Positions 1 to 7,872 of a stretch of DNA of 28,786 nt are shown piece by piece; positions within the stretch are counted from its first letter, which is position 1; each line of letters begins with the position of its first letter. The position numbers were made by a program, and so were the translations under genes. The notes under the pieces are model-generated. The model made no database searches, was not told where the DNA came from, and saw only the letters and a list, made by a program, of their open reading frames with translations. The stretch spans positions 1-28,786 of the forward strand of contig CAZJFS010000041.1 in assembly GCA_964545075.1 (NCBI GenBank). Reading direction: 5' to 3'. Source of the stretch: DAOPXV01 sp035352535 (GTDB lineage: Bacteria > Muiribacteriota > UBA9980).

Positions 1-364
1 TTTCCGCCGCCTTCGATAGGAGTCGTAACTTTGGTTTTCAATGCGGAAAGTTTCTCGCCGATCGTCGTTTTCGCGGCTACGGGAGCCGCCGTGGAAGTCG
101 TGCCGGTACCTGACGCGGGAGAAGTTTGCGTGCTCGAAGAAGTTGATGAAGAAGCCGCGGGAGCCGATGTCGTCGAGGTCGTAGCGCTTGTGGAAGCGGT
201 CGTATCTTTATGGAATATGCTTTTTACTTTATTTACAAGATTAGCGGGGCCTTCGCTCCCGACTTTGTAACCGTTATCCCATGCGGTCGAACCTTTTCCG
301 CCGCCTTCGATAGGAGTCGTAACTTTGGTTTTCAATGCGGAAAGTTTCTGGCCGAGAGTCGTTT
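1..364. repeat. Direct repeat, 294-bp period, inside the exported protein gene
   Basis: Bases 1-55 are identical to 295-349. Similarity continues to about 70/364 with a few changes (position 56 is c where 350 is g). The period is 294 bp, or 98 codons, so the reading frame is kept. The repeat encodes LSALKTKVTTPIEGGG. Near-perfect DNA identity, not only protein identity, points to recent duplication or gene conversion. More copies may lie beyond the left edge. Confidence 0.85.
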
Positions 365-896
365 TTACAGCAACGGGAGCTGCAGCGGCCTGGCTATCCA
401 TAACGGTAGCGGTAGAGTTGTTTTCAACTGCGGGAGCCGCCGACTGACTTTCCATAACGGCGGGAGCTGCAGTGGCCGTGGTAGCTGCAGGAGCTTTTGA
501 AGTTACGGAAGTAACCGCGGCTTCAACTTTACTGGTTATGGGTTCAGCGGCGACTTTTACTGCTTCAAAAAGGCCTTCAGGGTCTTTTACCGTAACTTTT
601 ACGGCGCCGCCTGTAGCGTTTTCTATTTTAGCTTCGCCCCAGGATAAAAGGTGGCCCAATGTGTCGCGGACAACGAATTTCTGCTGGCCGTCAGCCCATG
701 TTTCATAACCGCCGGTACCTTTAGCCTGAAACTCACCTTTTGGGGTTTTTACATTCCATGTGCCTTCCGTCACCGAAGCCGCGGTTTCAGCGCTTGCGGG
801 CGTTACCATCATTGATATGTTGGCGGCGAACACTGAAAGTACGAATGCTACAAGTGTAATGATCGAGTTGAGTTTTATTAATTTCCTGTTCATCAT
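1..896 (-). CDS. Exported repeat protein of unknown function (3' end beyond window)
   Basis: An open frame runs on the minus strand from an ATG at 896 to the window edge with no stop, giving 298 visible residues. The start is supported by AGGAGG seven bases upstream; a second ATG follows directly. Residues 1-36 form a Sec signal peptide: basic MMNRKLIK, a hydrophobic core, and a likely cut after ASA. Residues 37-125 form a small domain with many Gly, Trp and Tyr residues (TWNVKTPKGEF, YETWADGQQKFVVRD). After it come Ala/Pro/Ser/Thr-rich linkers and a repeated module (LSALKTKVTTPIEGGG) starting near residues 180 and 278. The first copy continues with TAWDNGYKVGSEGP and ends in VKSIFHKD. The protein probably lies in the periplasm or envelope, or outside the cell. 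I do not recognise the family and assign no function. A perfect consensus promoter precedes it. Confidence 0.85.
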   Translation of the reverse strand, partial: MMNRKLIKLNSIITLVAFVLSVFAANISMMVTPASAETAASVTEGTWNVKTPKGEFQAKGTGGYETWADGQQKFVVRDTLGHLLSWGEAKIENATGGAVKVTVKDPEGLFEAVKVAAEPITSKVEAAVTSVTSKAPAATTATAAPAVMESQSAAPAVENNSTATVMDSQAAAAPVAVKTTLGQKLSALKTKVTTPIEGGGKGSTAWDNGYKVGSEGPANLVNKVKSIFHKDTTASTSATTSTTSAPAASSSTSSSTQTSPASGTGTTSTAAPVAAKTTIGEKLSALKTKVTTPIEGGG

Positions 897-943
897 AACA
901 TTTCCTCCTCTAAAATTTGATATTGGCCTTAAAAATTAATCCC

Positions 944-1036
944 TTACCACCTCCGGTCTTCTTTAAAATACACATTGTCGAATGAGAATTCGAGCTGTAT
1001 CGGTAAAAATTTATTATCAAAAAAGCAAAGAATCAT
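944..1036 (-). other. Possible 30-codon upstream ORF in the leader
   Basis: In the leader of the exported protein, an ATG at 1036 (about seven bases from the predicted transcription start) opens a 30-codon frame beginning MILCFFDNK and ending EDRRW before TAA at 944-946. It has no Shine-Dalgarno site. It includes a small hairpin (CGAAT/ATTCG, 979-992). It could be a leader peptide or chance. Apart from this and the promoter, the 897-1193 gap shows only a short GC hairpin at 1156-1172 without a T-tract. Confidence 0.2.
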
Positions 1037-1049
1037 GCGCGTTAAAAAA

Positions 1050-1078
1050 ATTATACAAAAAATACAAGCTCTTGTCAA
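1050..1078 (-). promoter_or_regulatory. Consensus sigma70 promoter of the exported repeat protein
   Basis: On the minus strand TTGACA (1078-1073) is followed by a 17-base spacer and TATAAT (1055-1050), a full consensus match. Transcription should start near 1043, leaving a leader of about 147 bases before the ATG at 896. This suggests high expression. Confidence 0.8.
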
Positions 1079-1193
1079 GGGCAGCCAGTAAATTCTGTTA
1101 AGCGAATAATTCTCCATTTAGCTCTCTATCAAAAGAATTGCGATTAGTTTTTTAGAATGCGCCCCCCGCATTAATGAAGATGTAAAAATATAA

Positions 1194-4100
1194 TTAGATA
1201 GGCGCGGAGCATTTTTCGCACGCGGCTATTCCGGCCGGATTCATGTGCGCGCACTTCTTACAGATATTGACCGAGGCCATAGCCTTATCAGCCGCCTTAT
1301 AAGAGGAGTTTTTTTCTTCAGGCGCGATAAGCCGATCGGCAAGAAAAGCGTTTTCATTTTTTTCAAGAAAAGATATCAGATTAGCGTTGTCCGGATATTT
1401 CGCTTTCAAAAGCATAAATTTATTATACAGATCATGTTTTCCGCCAAGCTTTGAAACCGCATCCACATAACAGTTCAGGATTACCTCTTCGAAAACTCCG
1501 TCTTTGATTATCTGTTCGCAAAGGATAAAACTTTTTTCATAATTTTTGTTTTTTAAATAAGATGTAGCCAAAAGTATTTTCAGTTCCTTCCTGCCCGGTT
1601 CTTCCGCAAGGACTTCGGCGTACACTTTAAGGGCCGAAGCCGACGTTTCGCGCAGGGCAATAAAAGCCGAACACAGAAATTTCTGATACTCGTCGTTTTG
1701 CGGCTCAACCTCATGGCATTTTTTATAAACGTTCATGGCGATTTCAGAAAGCTCTTTCTTGCCGGAAAAATATTTGAACAATAATTTCAAAAGTTTTTTA
1801 TCCTCGCACCGTCTGGTCTCAAAAAGATATATATATTCTTTCGCGGCCTCATCAGAACTAGCGCCCAGGGCCAGATATGACGACGCAAGATAAAAATGCC
1901 CGTCTTCGTTATTGCATTCGAGAGCGAGTATTTCCTGCGAATTTTTAATGCAGCTTTCGAATTCGCGCGCTTTATAAAGGGCCTCGCTTAAAATGCCTCT
2001 GACACGCTGCCGTTCCAGCGGCGACATGGAATATTTAAGGCTCTTTTCAAAGCATTGAGCCGCTTTATCATAGCGTTCATATCTCATGTGCGTCATGCCC
2101 CGGGTATAATGGCCGCTGGCGTCGCCGCGAAATATGGCGGTAACGGATTCCGGAAAATCGCGCGTGAGCCAGAGAACGAAAAAGCATGCTCCATAATAAT
2201 ATTTGCCGGCCAATATAGCCGCGACCGCGGATGAAAAGATCTGATACATGCCGTTAAAAAAAGCGAAGAAATCGGGCAGCATCTTAATTTTATCAAGGAT
2301 ATCGCCGGGCGGAAAAAGTCCCGCCGCGAGATATAATAAAAAAACTATCCATACCACCTTTGAGACCCGTTTGACGGCGCAAAGGCGTCTGTTTTTTATC
2401 AGTTCGGCTTCGATGTCTATTTCGGCCCGCTTATCCTGATTATAGTATTCAGGCTGCGGCGCCGGTGTTTCCGCCTCGAAGTCAACCTTTTTTTCAAGCT
2501 CGTTAGCGGCTTTTTCTTTTTGTTTTTGTATTATTCTTGCCGGATTTTCAAGTATAGTCATCATTTCGGAAAGCTTCTTATAGTATTGAATGCTGCACTC
2601 GACCGGCGTTTCGATCAGTTCTTCGGCAAACGGTATTTCAACATCATATTTCTCAATTAATTCAGATACCTTTTCAACCGCTTTATCGTGCATTTCCACG
2701 AGATTGGATCGGCTTACGAAACAATCCGGCGGAAGAGACGCGAATTTTATTATATCGCGCGTGGTAAAAATTCCGTTTTCATAAATTTCAACTGCTTTCC
2801 GCGACATTTCGGCGACGCTTTTATAACCTTCCGCGGCTTTTATCACGAGCGAACCGACGAATTTCTCCTTTATTTTTTTTATGACGCTTTTTAGGAAAAC
2901 CCCGTCATGATTGATAAGAAAAGCGAGCGCCATGTCTTCGGGCGAACCGAACTCGCATGCCTCCGCCGCGGCCTTCCTGTCGGTTTCAAGCCTTGGATTG
3001 GCTGGATCGGAAAGTTCATAAAATTTAGCGACGATATTATATTTTAAAATATCTATCAACAAATTTTTTTCGCTATCGGAAGCGTTCTTTTCAACCATTT
3101 TTTTAGCGATTTCTAAAAGGCCGGAGTCTGATATGGCGATGCCTTTATAAATAAATTCAGGCTCGGGATTCACCCTGCATATAAAATCAAAAAGCCTGGC
3201 GTCATCCGAAAGAGAGCGATCCTTGCCAAGATTATCTATCAAGGAAGAGCTTACCCTGTCGTTTAATTGAGAATTTATCCATTCCTTTAACTCGCCGCCC
3301 GAAAATGCGGCCAGAGCCAGCGGCCAGTTTCCGGCCATCGTTACGGCCAGTTCGCGAAGTTCAAAATGGTCTTTATCCATGAAACGATAAGGTTTATAGT
3401 TAAACTGTTTCGGATTGAGCTGCTCGGCGGTTTCAAAATAAACCGGAATGTCGCGCCTGCCGGCGAGCCAGCCTGAAACTTCTTTAAATCCCCATCTTTT
3501 CTTTGGATCTTTAGTCAGAAGGCCTTTTAGAAGATCGATAAAATCGTCCGAAACGCCCTCTAAAGGAACCGGCTCGCTCTTAACTCTGCCGAAAAGCAGG
3601 GAGAAATTTTTAATATTTTGATACGGATTGCGCCCGGTGAGCATTTCGAGTATTATAAGCCCCATGGCCCAATAATCTGAAGCTTTGGATGTGACGATGT
3701 CCTCTTCGCTTTTTTTGTTCGTCACGCCGCCGGGGCCGTTTTCATTTTGTTCGGTTAAAAGAACCGATTCCGGCGGAATATAAATAAAAGTTCCGGCGAA
3801 GGTCGTCTGACGCATTGAAAGCTCCGAAACGGAAGATATTCCAAAGTCGGTCAACGCTATTTTCAGCGGCGTTATTTCGCTGATGAGTATATTCGACGGC
3901 TTTATGTCGCGATGTATTATATTGAGCGCATGAATACTTTGAAAACAATCATTGAGCTCCGTTATAAACTCCCATATGAATTTAAGCGAAATTTTCGGAT
4001 TTTCTTTCATATAAGTTGAAAGATCGCCGTATTTGGCGTACTGCTGTATCTCGTAATAACGGCCGTTCGCGCTCTGGCCGTAATCTATAAGTTTTACGGC

Positions 4101-4340
4101 GCGCCCGTCTGAATTGTTTTTTAAAATATTCATGACTTCTTCTTTTGGTTTTATATTGAAGCGGTAATATTTAAGGACGCATTTTTCTTTATTCGCGTCT
4201 AAAATAATATATAAATCGGCTTCACCCGAAGAAACGCTTATGCGTTCGACGACTTCATATGAAACGTCGTTGAGCGTGATATTTTTTTTTGAGGCCGCGT
4301 CCGCGCCCGATTGTCTGACGGTCGAATCCTGCATTTTCAT
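1194..4340 (-). CDS. Membrane Ser/Thr protein kinase with TPR repeats and C-terminal zinc ribbon
   Basis: This is a 1048-residue Hanks-type kinase. Residues 28-297 hold the catalytic domain: K57 in VLKYY, HRDIKPSN at 143-150 (D145, N150), DFG at 165-167 and PPE (for APE) at 189-191. The glycine-rich loop is degenerate (SSGEADLY), but the catalytic Lys and Asp residues are present, so activity is expected. Residues 300-640 form a mostly helical region of unknown function. Two hydrophobic stretches near 661-676 and 693-725 anchor it in the membrane. TPR-like helices fill about 745-1010. Four cysteines (1027, 1030, 1041, 1044; CxxC-x10-CxxC) form a zinc ribbon at the extreme C-terminus. The start has only a weak ribosome site, and an in-frame ATG lies at 4334. 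It follows glnA on the same strand with a 76-base gap containing a perfect inverted repeat. Targets are unknown. Confidence 0.9.
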   Translation of the reverse strand: MKMQDSTVRQSGADAASKKNITLNDVSYEVVERISVSSGEADLYIILDANKEKCVLKYYRFNIKPKEEVMNILKNNSDGRAVKLIDYGQSANGRYYEIQQYAKYGDLSTYMKENPKISLKFIWEFITELNDCFQSIHALNIIHRDIKPSNILISEITPLKIALTDFGISSVSELSMRQTTFAGTFIYIPPESVLLTEQNENGPGGVTNKKSEEDIVTSKASDYWAMGLIILEMLTGRNPYQNIKNFSLLFGRVKSEPVPLEGVSDDFIDLLKGLLTKDPKKRWGFKEVSGWLAGRRDIPVYFETAEQLNPKQFNYKPYRFMDKDHFELRELAVTMAGNWPLALAAFSGGELKEWINSQLNDRVSSSLIDNLGKDRSLSDDARLFDFICRVNPEPEFIYKGIAISDSGLLEIAKKMVEKNASDSEKNLLIDILKYNIVAKFYELSDPANPRLETDRKAAAEACEFGSPEDMALAFLINHDGVFLKSVIKKIKEKFVGSLVIKAAEGYKSVAEMSRKAVEIYENGIFTTRDIIKFASLPPDCFVSRSNLVEMHDKAVEKVSELIEKYDVEIPFAEELIETPVECSIQYYKKLSEMMTILENPARIIQKQKEKAANELEKKVDFEAETPAPQPEYYNQDKRAEIDIEAELIKNRRLCAVKRVSKVVWIVFLLYLAAGLFPPGDILDKIKMLPDFFAFFNGMYQIFSSAVAAILAGKYYYGACFFVLWLTRDFPESVTAIFRGDASGHYTRGMTHMRYERYDKAAQCFEKSLKYSMSPLERQRVRGILSEALYKAREFESCIKNSQEILALECNNEDGHFYLASSYLALGASSDEAAKEYIYLFETRRCEDKKLLKLLFKYFSGKKELSEIAMNVYKKCHEVEPQNDEYQKFLCSAFIALRETSASALKVYAEVLAEEPGRKELKILLATSYLKNKNYEKSFILCEQIIKDGVFEEVILNCYVDAVSKLGGKHDLYNKFMLLKAKYPDNANLISFLEKNENAFLADRLIAPEEKNSSYKAADKAMASVNICKKCAHMNPAGIAACEKCSAPI

Positions 4341-4353
4341 TCCATTTTACGAA

Positions 4354-4395
4354 AAAGTTCTCAAAAATCGTTAAAAAATAATTTTTGAGAACTTT
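4354..4395. repeat. Perfect 15-bp inverted repeat between glnA and the kinase gene
   Basis: AAAGTTCTCAAAAAT (4354-4368) pairs perfectly with 4381-4395 across a 12-base loop. On the minus strand it follows the glnA stop and ends in a short T run (TTTTTC), so it may be a weak terminator of glnA. It also sits just upstream of the kinase start, so it may instead be an operator. The stem has only three GC pairs. Confidence 0.6.
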
Positions 4396-4416
4396 CATGC
4401 GTTTTTCTATTTGATA

Positions 4417-5844
4417 TTACAACCCGTAGTAAAGTTCGAATTCATATGGATGCGGCCTGTTTTGAAGGGCCAGGACGTCGTCCTTCATCTTCGATGTTAT
4501 CCAGCCGTCGATGAGCTCCTTCGGGAAAACTTTTCCTTTCTGAAGAAAAGCGTTGTCAGAGGATAGCGCCGTGAGAGCTTCAGCAAGAGTATGCGGCAGA
4601 AATTTAAGTTTTTCCTGCTGGTCCTTCGAGAGCTCGTAAAGATTCACGTCATAAGGGCCAAACCCCGACTTTACGGGATCGATCTTCGATAAAATACCGT
4701 CGATGCCGGCCATAGCGAGCGCCGAAAAAGACAGGTATGGATTACAGGTGGCGTCCTGAGAGCGATATTCGAAGCGTTTGTCTTCCATTGATTTCACGTA
4801 TCCGGGAATTCTTATGGCGGCCGAGCGGTTCGATGTCGCGAAAGCTATGCATGTGGGCGCTTCAAAACCGGGAATGAGTCTTTTGAAAGAGTTCGTCGAA
4901 GGATTGGTCAAAGCGGTCAGGGCCTGGGCGTGGGTGAGAATGCCGCCGATGAAGCCGAGAGCGGTTTTTGAAAGTTCAGAATATCCTTTTTTATCGTAAA
5001 AAAGATTTTTGCCGTCTTCCAGGAGTTTAAAATGAACGTGAAGTCCGCTTCCGGCTTCGCCGTATAGAGGTTTCGGCATAAATGTAGCCGTCTTTCCCAT
5101 TTTTTTCGCGAGATTGAAAACGATATATTTTACGAGCATAGTCGCATCCGCCATTTTAAGCAGCGAATCAAAGGATGTTTCGATCTCTACCTGGCCTGAT
5201 CCGCCGACCTCATGATGATGATATTTCACGGGCACGCCGCATTTTGAAAGCATCAGGGAAGCCTGAGAGCGGAACTCATAGAGGGAATCCTGGGGGTTGC
5301 AGGCGTGATATCCGGCTTTCACGCCAAGTTTATATCCGTCATATTTGGCCGCGTCCTGAACGAGCGGCTGATTTTTGGTGAATATCGAATATGAGCAGGA
5401 TTTGGGGTCGTTATTGAATTCGACGTTATCAAAAACATAAAATTCGTATTCAGGACCTAAAAGAAGTATATCGCCGACCTTCGAGTCAATGAGATACTTT
5501 TCGGTTTTTTTCGCTATATTTCGCGGACATTGCGGATGATGCATCTCGTCATTTTCAACGCTCCAGAGGTTTGAAAACATCGAAAGGGTGGGAGTTTCGT
5601 AAAACGGGTCCATAAATGAAGTTTTTATATCAGGAACCAGGACCATATCCGACTTTTCTATATTAACAAAGCCGTATGAGTATCCATCTATTCCAACGCC
5701 CTCTTCGAGCATTTTTTCGGTTATTCTGCTCGCAGGTATGGTTATGTGCCTGAGACGCCCTTTCATATCAGTCGCCTTGAAGTCGACCATGTCTATTTTG
5801 GCCGTGGCCAGGTACTTAATGAGTTCTTTTGATGAAGAGAACAT
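4417..5844 (-). CDS. glnA: Glutamine synthetase, type I
   Basis: This enzyme makes glutamine from glutamate, ammonia and ATP in the cytoplasm. It has 475 residues, a normal GSI length. Metal and substrate residues align with E. coli GlnA almost without offset: E132 and E134 (GPEYEF), E212 and E220 (HHHEVGGSGQVE), H269 (GSGLHVH), the RLIPGFEAP flap at 322-330, and R340 in NRSAAIRIP. Tyr403 in NLYELS sits at the GSI-beta adenylylation site, and the C-terminus FELYYGL is also beta-like, so control by adenylylation is possible but unproven. I prefer the ATG at 5844 (MFSSSKEL) because AAGGA lies about eight bases upstream. The in-frame ATG at 5853 would have its ribosome site abutting the start. 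It is divergent from hutU. Confidence 0.97.
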   Translation of the reverse strand: MFSSSKELIKYLATAKIDMVDFKATDMKGRLRHITIPASRITEKMLEEGVGIDGYSYGFVNIEKSDMVLVPDIKTSFMDPFYETPTLSMFSNLWSVENDEMHHPQCPRNIAKKTEKYLIDSKVGDILLLGPEYEFYVFDNVEFNNDPKSCSYSIFTKNQPLVQDAAKYDGYKLGVKAGYHACNPQDSLYEFRSQASLMLSKCGVPVKYHHHEVGGSGQVEIETSFDSLLKMADATMLVKYIVFNLAKKMGKTATFMPKPLYGEAGSGLHVHFKLLEDGKNLFYDKKGYSELSKTALGFIGGILTHAQALTALTNPSTNSFKRLIPGFEAPTCIAFATSNRSAAIRIPGYVKSMEDKRFEYRSQDATCNPYLSFSALAMAGIDGILSKIDPVKSGFGPYDVNLYELSKDQQEKLKFLPHTLAEALTALSSDNAFLQKGKVFPKELIDGWITSKMKDDVLALQNRPHPYEFELYYGL

Positions 5845-5890
5845 AATAATCATCCTTTTCTTGTGGAATTCATGTTTTTTTAACAGCTGT

Positions 5891-5919
5891 ATTTTATATG
5901 TTAAAATTTAGTTTGTCAA
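5891..5919 (-). promoter_or_regulatory. Sigma70-type promoter of glnA
   Basis: TTGACA (5919-5914), a 17-base spacer and TAAAAT (5896-5891) lie on the minus strand. The predicted start near 5884 gives a leader of about 40 bases to the ATG at 5844. Confidence 0.75.
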
Positions 5920-5999
5920 TCGTTTTGAGATAAATTAAACACAAAAATAGCTTGAATTGTTCAGGGTTTAATTTTCATTGCGTTTTAGCACAGTGATTA

Positions 6000-6029
6000 T
6001 TGACTATTAAATATTATATGTGCTATACT
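6000..6029 (+). promoter_or_regulatory. Sigma70-type promoter of hutU
   Basis: TTGACT (6000-6005), an 18-base spacer and TATACT (6024-6029) lie upstream of hutU. The predicted start is near 6036, leaving about 80 bases of leader. The -35 boxes of this promoter and the glnA promoter face away from each other about 80 bases apart, so one regulator could act on both. Confidence 0.6.
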
Positions 6030-6044
6030 CACTTATAAAACCTG

Positions 6045-6068
6045 CTTGAAATGAGAAAGCATTCCAAG
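6045..6068 (+). promoter_or_regulatory. Imperfect palindrome downstream of the hutU promoter
   Basis: CTTGAAATG and CATTCCAAG form 9-base arms with one mismatch around a 6-base spacer, just after the predicted transcription start. It could be a repressor operator or a small leader hairpin. I do not recognise the site. Confidence 0.4.
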
Positions 6069-6117
6069 TGATTATTTTTATGTGTTAATAATAATATTGA
6101 CCGGGAGATGGATATTT

Positions 6118-7770
6118 ATGGAAAAAATGATAAAAGCCGACCGCGGAGTGAAATTATCCTGTAAAGGATGGCAGCAGGAAGCTATTTTAAGAATGCTATG
6201 CAACAATCTCGATCCCGAGGTCGCTGAAGATCCTGAAAATCTTATAGTTTACGGAGGAATCGGCAAGGCCGCCCGCAACTGGGACAGTTTTCATAATATA
6301 ATCAACACCTTGAAAAAACTCGAGGACGACGAAACTATGCTTATCCAGTCGGGAAAACCCGTCGCCGTTTTCAGATCTCATAAAGCCGCGCCGCGCGCGC
6401 TGCTTGTAAATTCAATGCTGGTCCCTAAATGGGCCACCTGGGAAAAATTCCGCGAACTCGACGCGAAAGGCCTTATGATGTATGGCCAGATGACGGCGGG
6501 TTCCTGGATATACATCGGCGCCCAGGGCATCTTACAAGGAACTTATGAAACTTTCGCCGCCGTAGGCGAAAAGCACTTCAAATCGGACCTTTCCGGCAAA
6601 CTTGTCGTCACGGCGGGCCTCGGCGGCATGGGCGGCGCTCAGCCACTGGCCGCGGTAATGGCGGGAGCCCCATTCCTCGGAATAGACGTCGATAGATCAA
6701 GGATCGAAAAAAGGCTTGCCACCGGTTATTGCGACGAAATAATGACCGACCTCGACGAAGCGCTGAAGCGCGTAACTGAATATAAGAAAAACAAGATAGC
6801 GAAATCCGTCGGACTTGTAGGAAACGCGGCCGATATACTCCCTAAACTCGTTAAAATGGGATTCGTGCCGGACGTTCTGACCGATCAAACATCAGCCCAC
6901 GACGAACTCAACGGATACGTTCCGCATCAGGTAAGTTACAAGGAAGCCCTTGACTTAAGAAAATCGAACCCGGATAAATACATTGACCTTGCGCTGGAAT
7001 CCATGGCAGTCCACGTCCGCGCGATGCTCGATCTTCGCAAAATGGGCGCCATAACTTTTGATTACGGCAACAACATAAGAGCGCAGGCCCAGAAAAAAGG
7101 CGTAGACAACGCATTTGACTTCCCGGGTTTCGTTCCGGCTTATATAAGACCGCTCTTCTGCGAAGGCAAAGGGCCTTTCAGATGGGTAGCTTTATCGGGC
7201 GATCCCGCTGATATCGCGAAAACAGACGAAGTCATTCTGAAGGAATTTTCTTATAACAAAAACCTCTGCAAATGGATCGGCATGGCTCAAAAGCGCGTTC
7301 ATTTCCAGGGACTTCCCGCGCGCATATGCTGGCTGGGCTATGGAGAACGCGCCCGTTTCGGTAAAATAATAAATGACATGGTCAAAAAAGGCGAACTTTC
7401 GGCGCCGATAGTCATTGGTCGCGACCATCTCGACTCAGGCTCGGTGGCCTCGCCGAACCGCGAAACGGAATCGATGAAGGACGGTTCGGACGCAATAGCC
7501 GATTGGCCGATTCTTAACGCCCTCATAAATGGCGTAAACGGAGCGTCATGGGTTTCGGTACATCACGGCGGCGGCGTTGGAATGGGGTATTCCATACACG
7601 CAGGCATGGTGATAGTCGCCGACGGAACGGACATGATGGGGGAACGCATTGAGCGCGTCCTTACTTCCGACCCCGGCATGGGCGTCGTTCGCCACGCGGA
7701 CGCCGGCTATGAAACGGCTATCGAATTCGCCAAAAAAAATGGCGTAAAGATACCTGGATTAACCTGCTAA
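6118..7770 (+). CDS. hutU: Urocanate hydratase (urocanase)
   Basis: Urocanase converts urocanate to imidazolonepropionate using tightly bound NAD+, the second step of histidine degradation in the cytoplasm. The 550-residue length is typical. Family signatures are clear: GQMTAGSWIYIGAQGILQGT, the Rossmann-type stretch GLGGMGGAQPLA, DQTSAHDELNGYVP, and LPARICWLGYGER with the conserved active-site cysteine. The ATG at 6118 (MEKMIKADRG) is chosen because GGGAG lies about ten bases upstream; an in-frame GTG at 6082 would add an unsupported tail. It heads a plus-strand group with a sensor kinase and glutamate formimidoyltransferase and is divergent from glnA. hutH and hutI are not in the window. 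Confidence 0.97.
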   Translation: MEKMIKADRGVKLSCKGWQQEAILRMLCNNLDPEVAEDPENLIVYGGIGKAARNWDSFHNIINTLKKLEDDETMLIQSGKPVAVFRSHKAAPRALLVNSMLVPKWATWEKFRELDAKGLMMYGQMTAGSWIYIGAQGILQGTYETFAAVGEKHFKSDLSGKLVVTAGLGGMGGAQPLAAVMAGAPFLGIDVDRSRIEKRLATGYCDEIMTDLDEALKRVTEYKKNKIAKSVGLVGNAADILPKLVKMGFVPDVLTDQTSAHDELNGYVPHQVSYKEALDLRKSNPDKYIDLALESMAVHVRAMLDLRKMGAITFDYGNNIRAQAQKKGVDNAFDFPGFVPAYIRPLFCEGKGPFRWVALSGDPADIAKTDEVILKEFSYNKNLCKWIGMAQKRVHFQGLPARICWLGYGERARFGKIINDMVKKGELSAPIVIGRDHLDSGSVASPNRETESMKDGSDAIADWPILNALINGVNGASWVSVHHGGGVGMGYSIHAGMVIVADGTDMMGERIERVLTSDPGMGVVRHADAGYETAIEFAKKNGVKIPGLTC

Positions 7771-7795
7771 TTAATATAGAAGCCGGAGGCATTTG

Positions 7796-7853
7796 TTTAG
7801 TCTCGGAAGCGTTACGATAACCATTCAATATTTCCTGTACGCTATTGACTAAA
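7796..7853 (+). other. Possible two-stem RNA element between hutU and the sensor kinase gene
   Basis: TTTAGTC (7796-7802) pairs with GACTAAA (7847-7853). Nested inside, AGCGT..AC (7808-7815, one bulge) pairs with GTACGCT (7837-7843). The element ends eight bases before the GGAGA ribosome site of the next gene, so it could influence its translation or intergenic processing. There is no T-tract, so it is not a standard terminator. Confidence 0.35.
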
Positions 7854-7872
7854 GAAACGTGGAGAACGCCTT

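Noticed and set aside
1156..1172. GC hairpin after the kinase gene as a terminator
   Set aside because: Only a 6-bp stem, and on the minus strand it is followed by A residues, not a T-tract.
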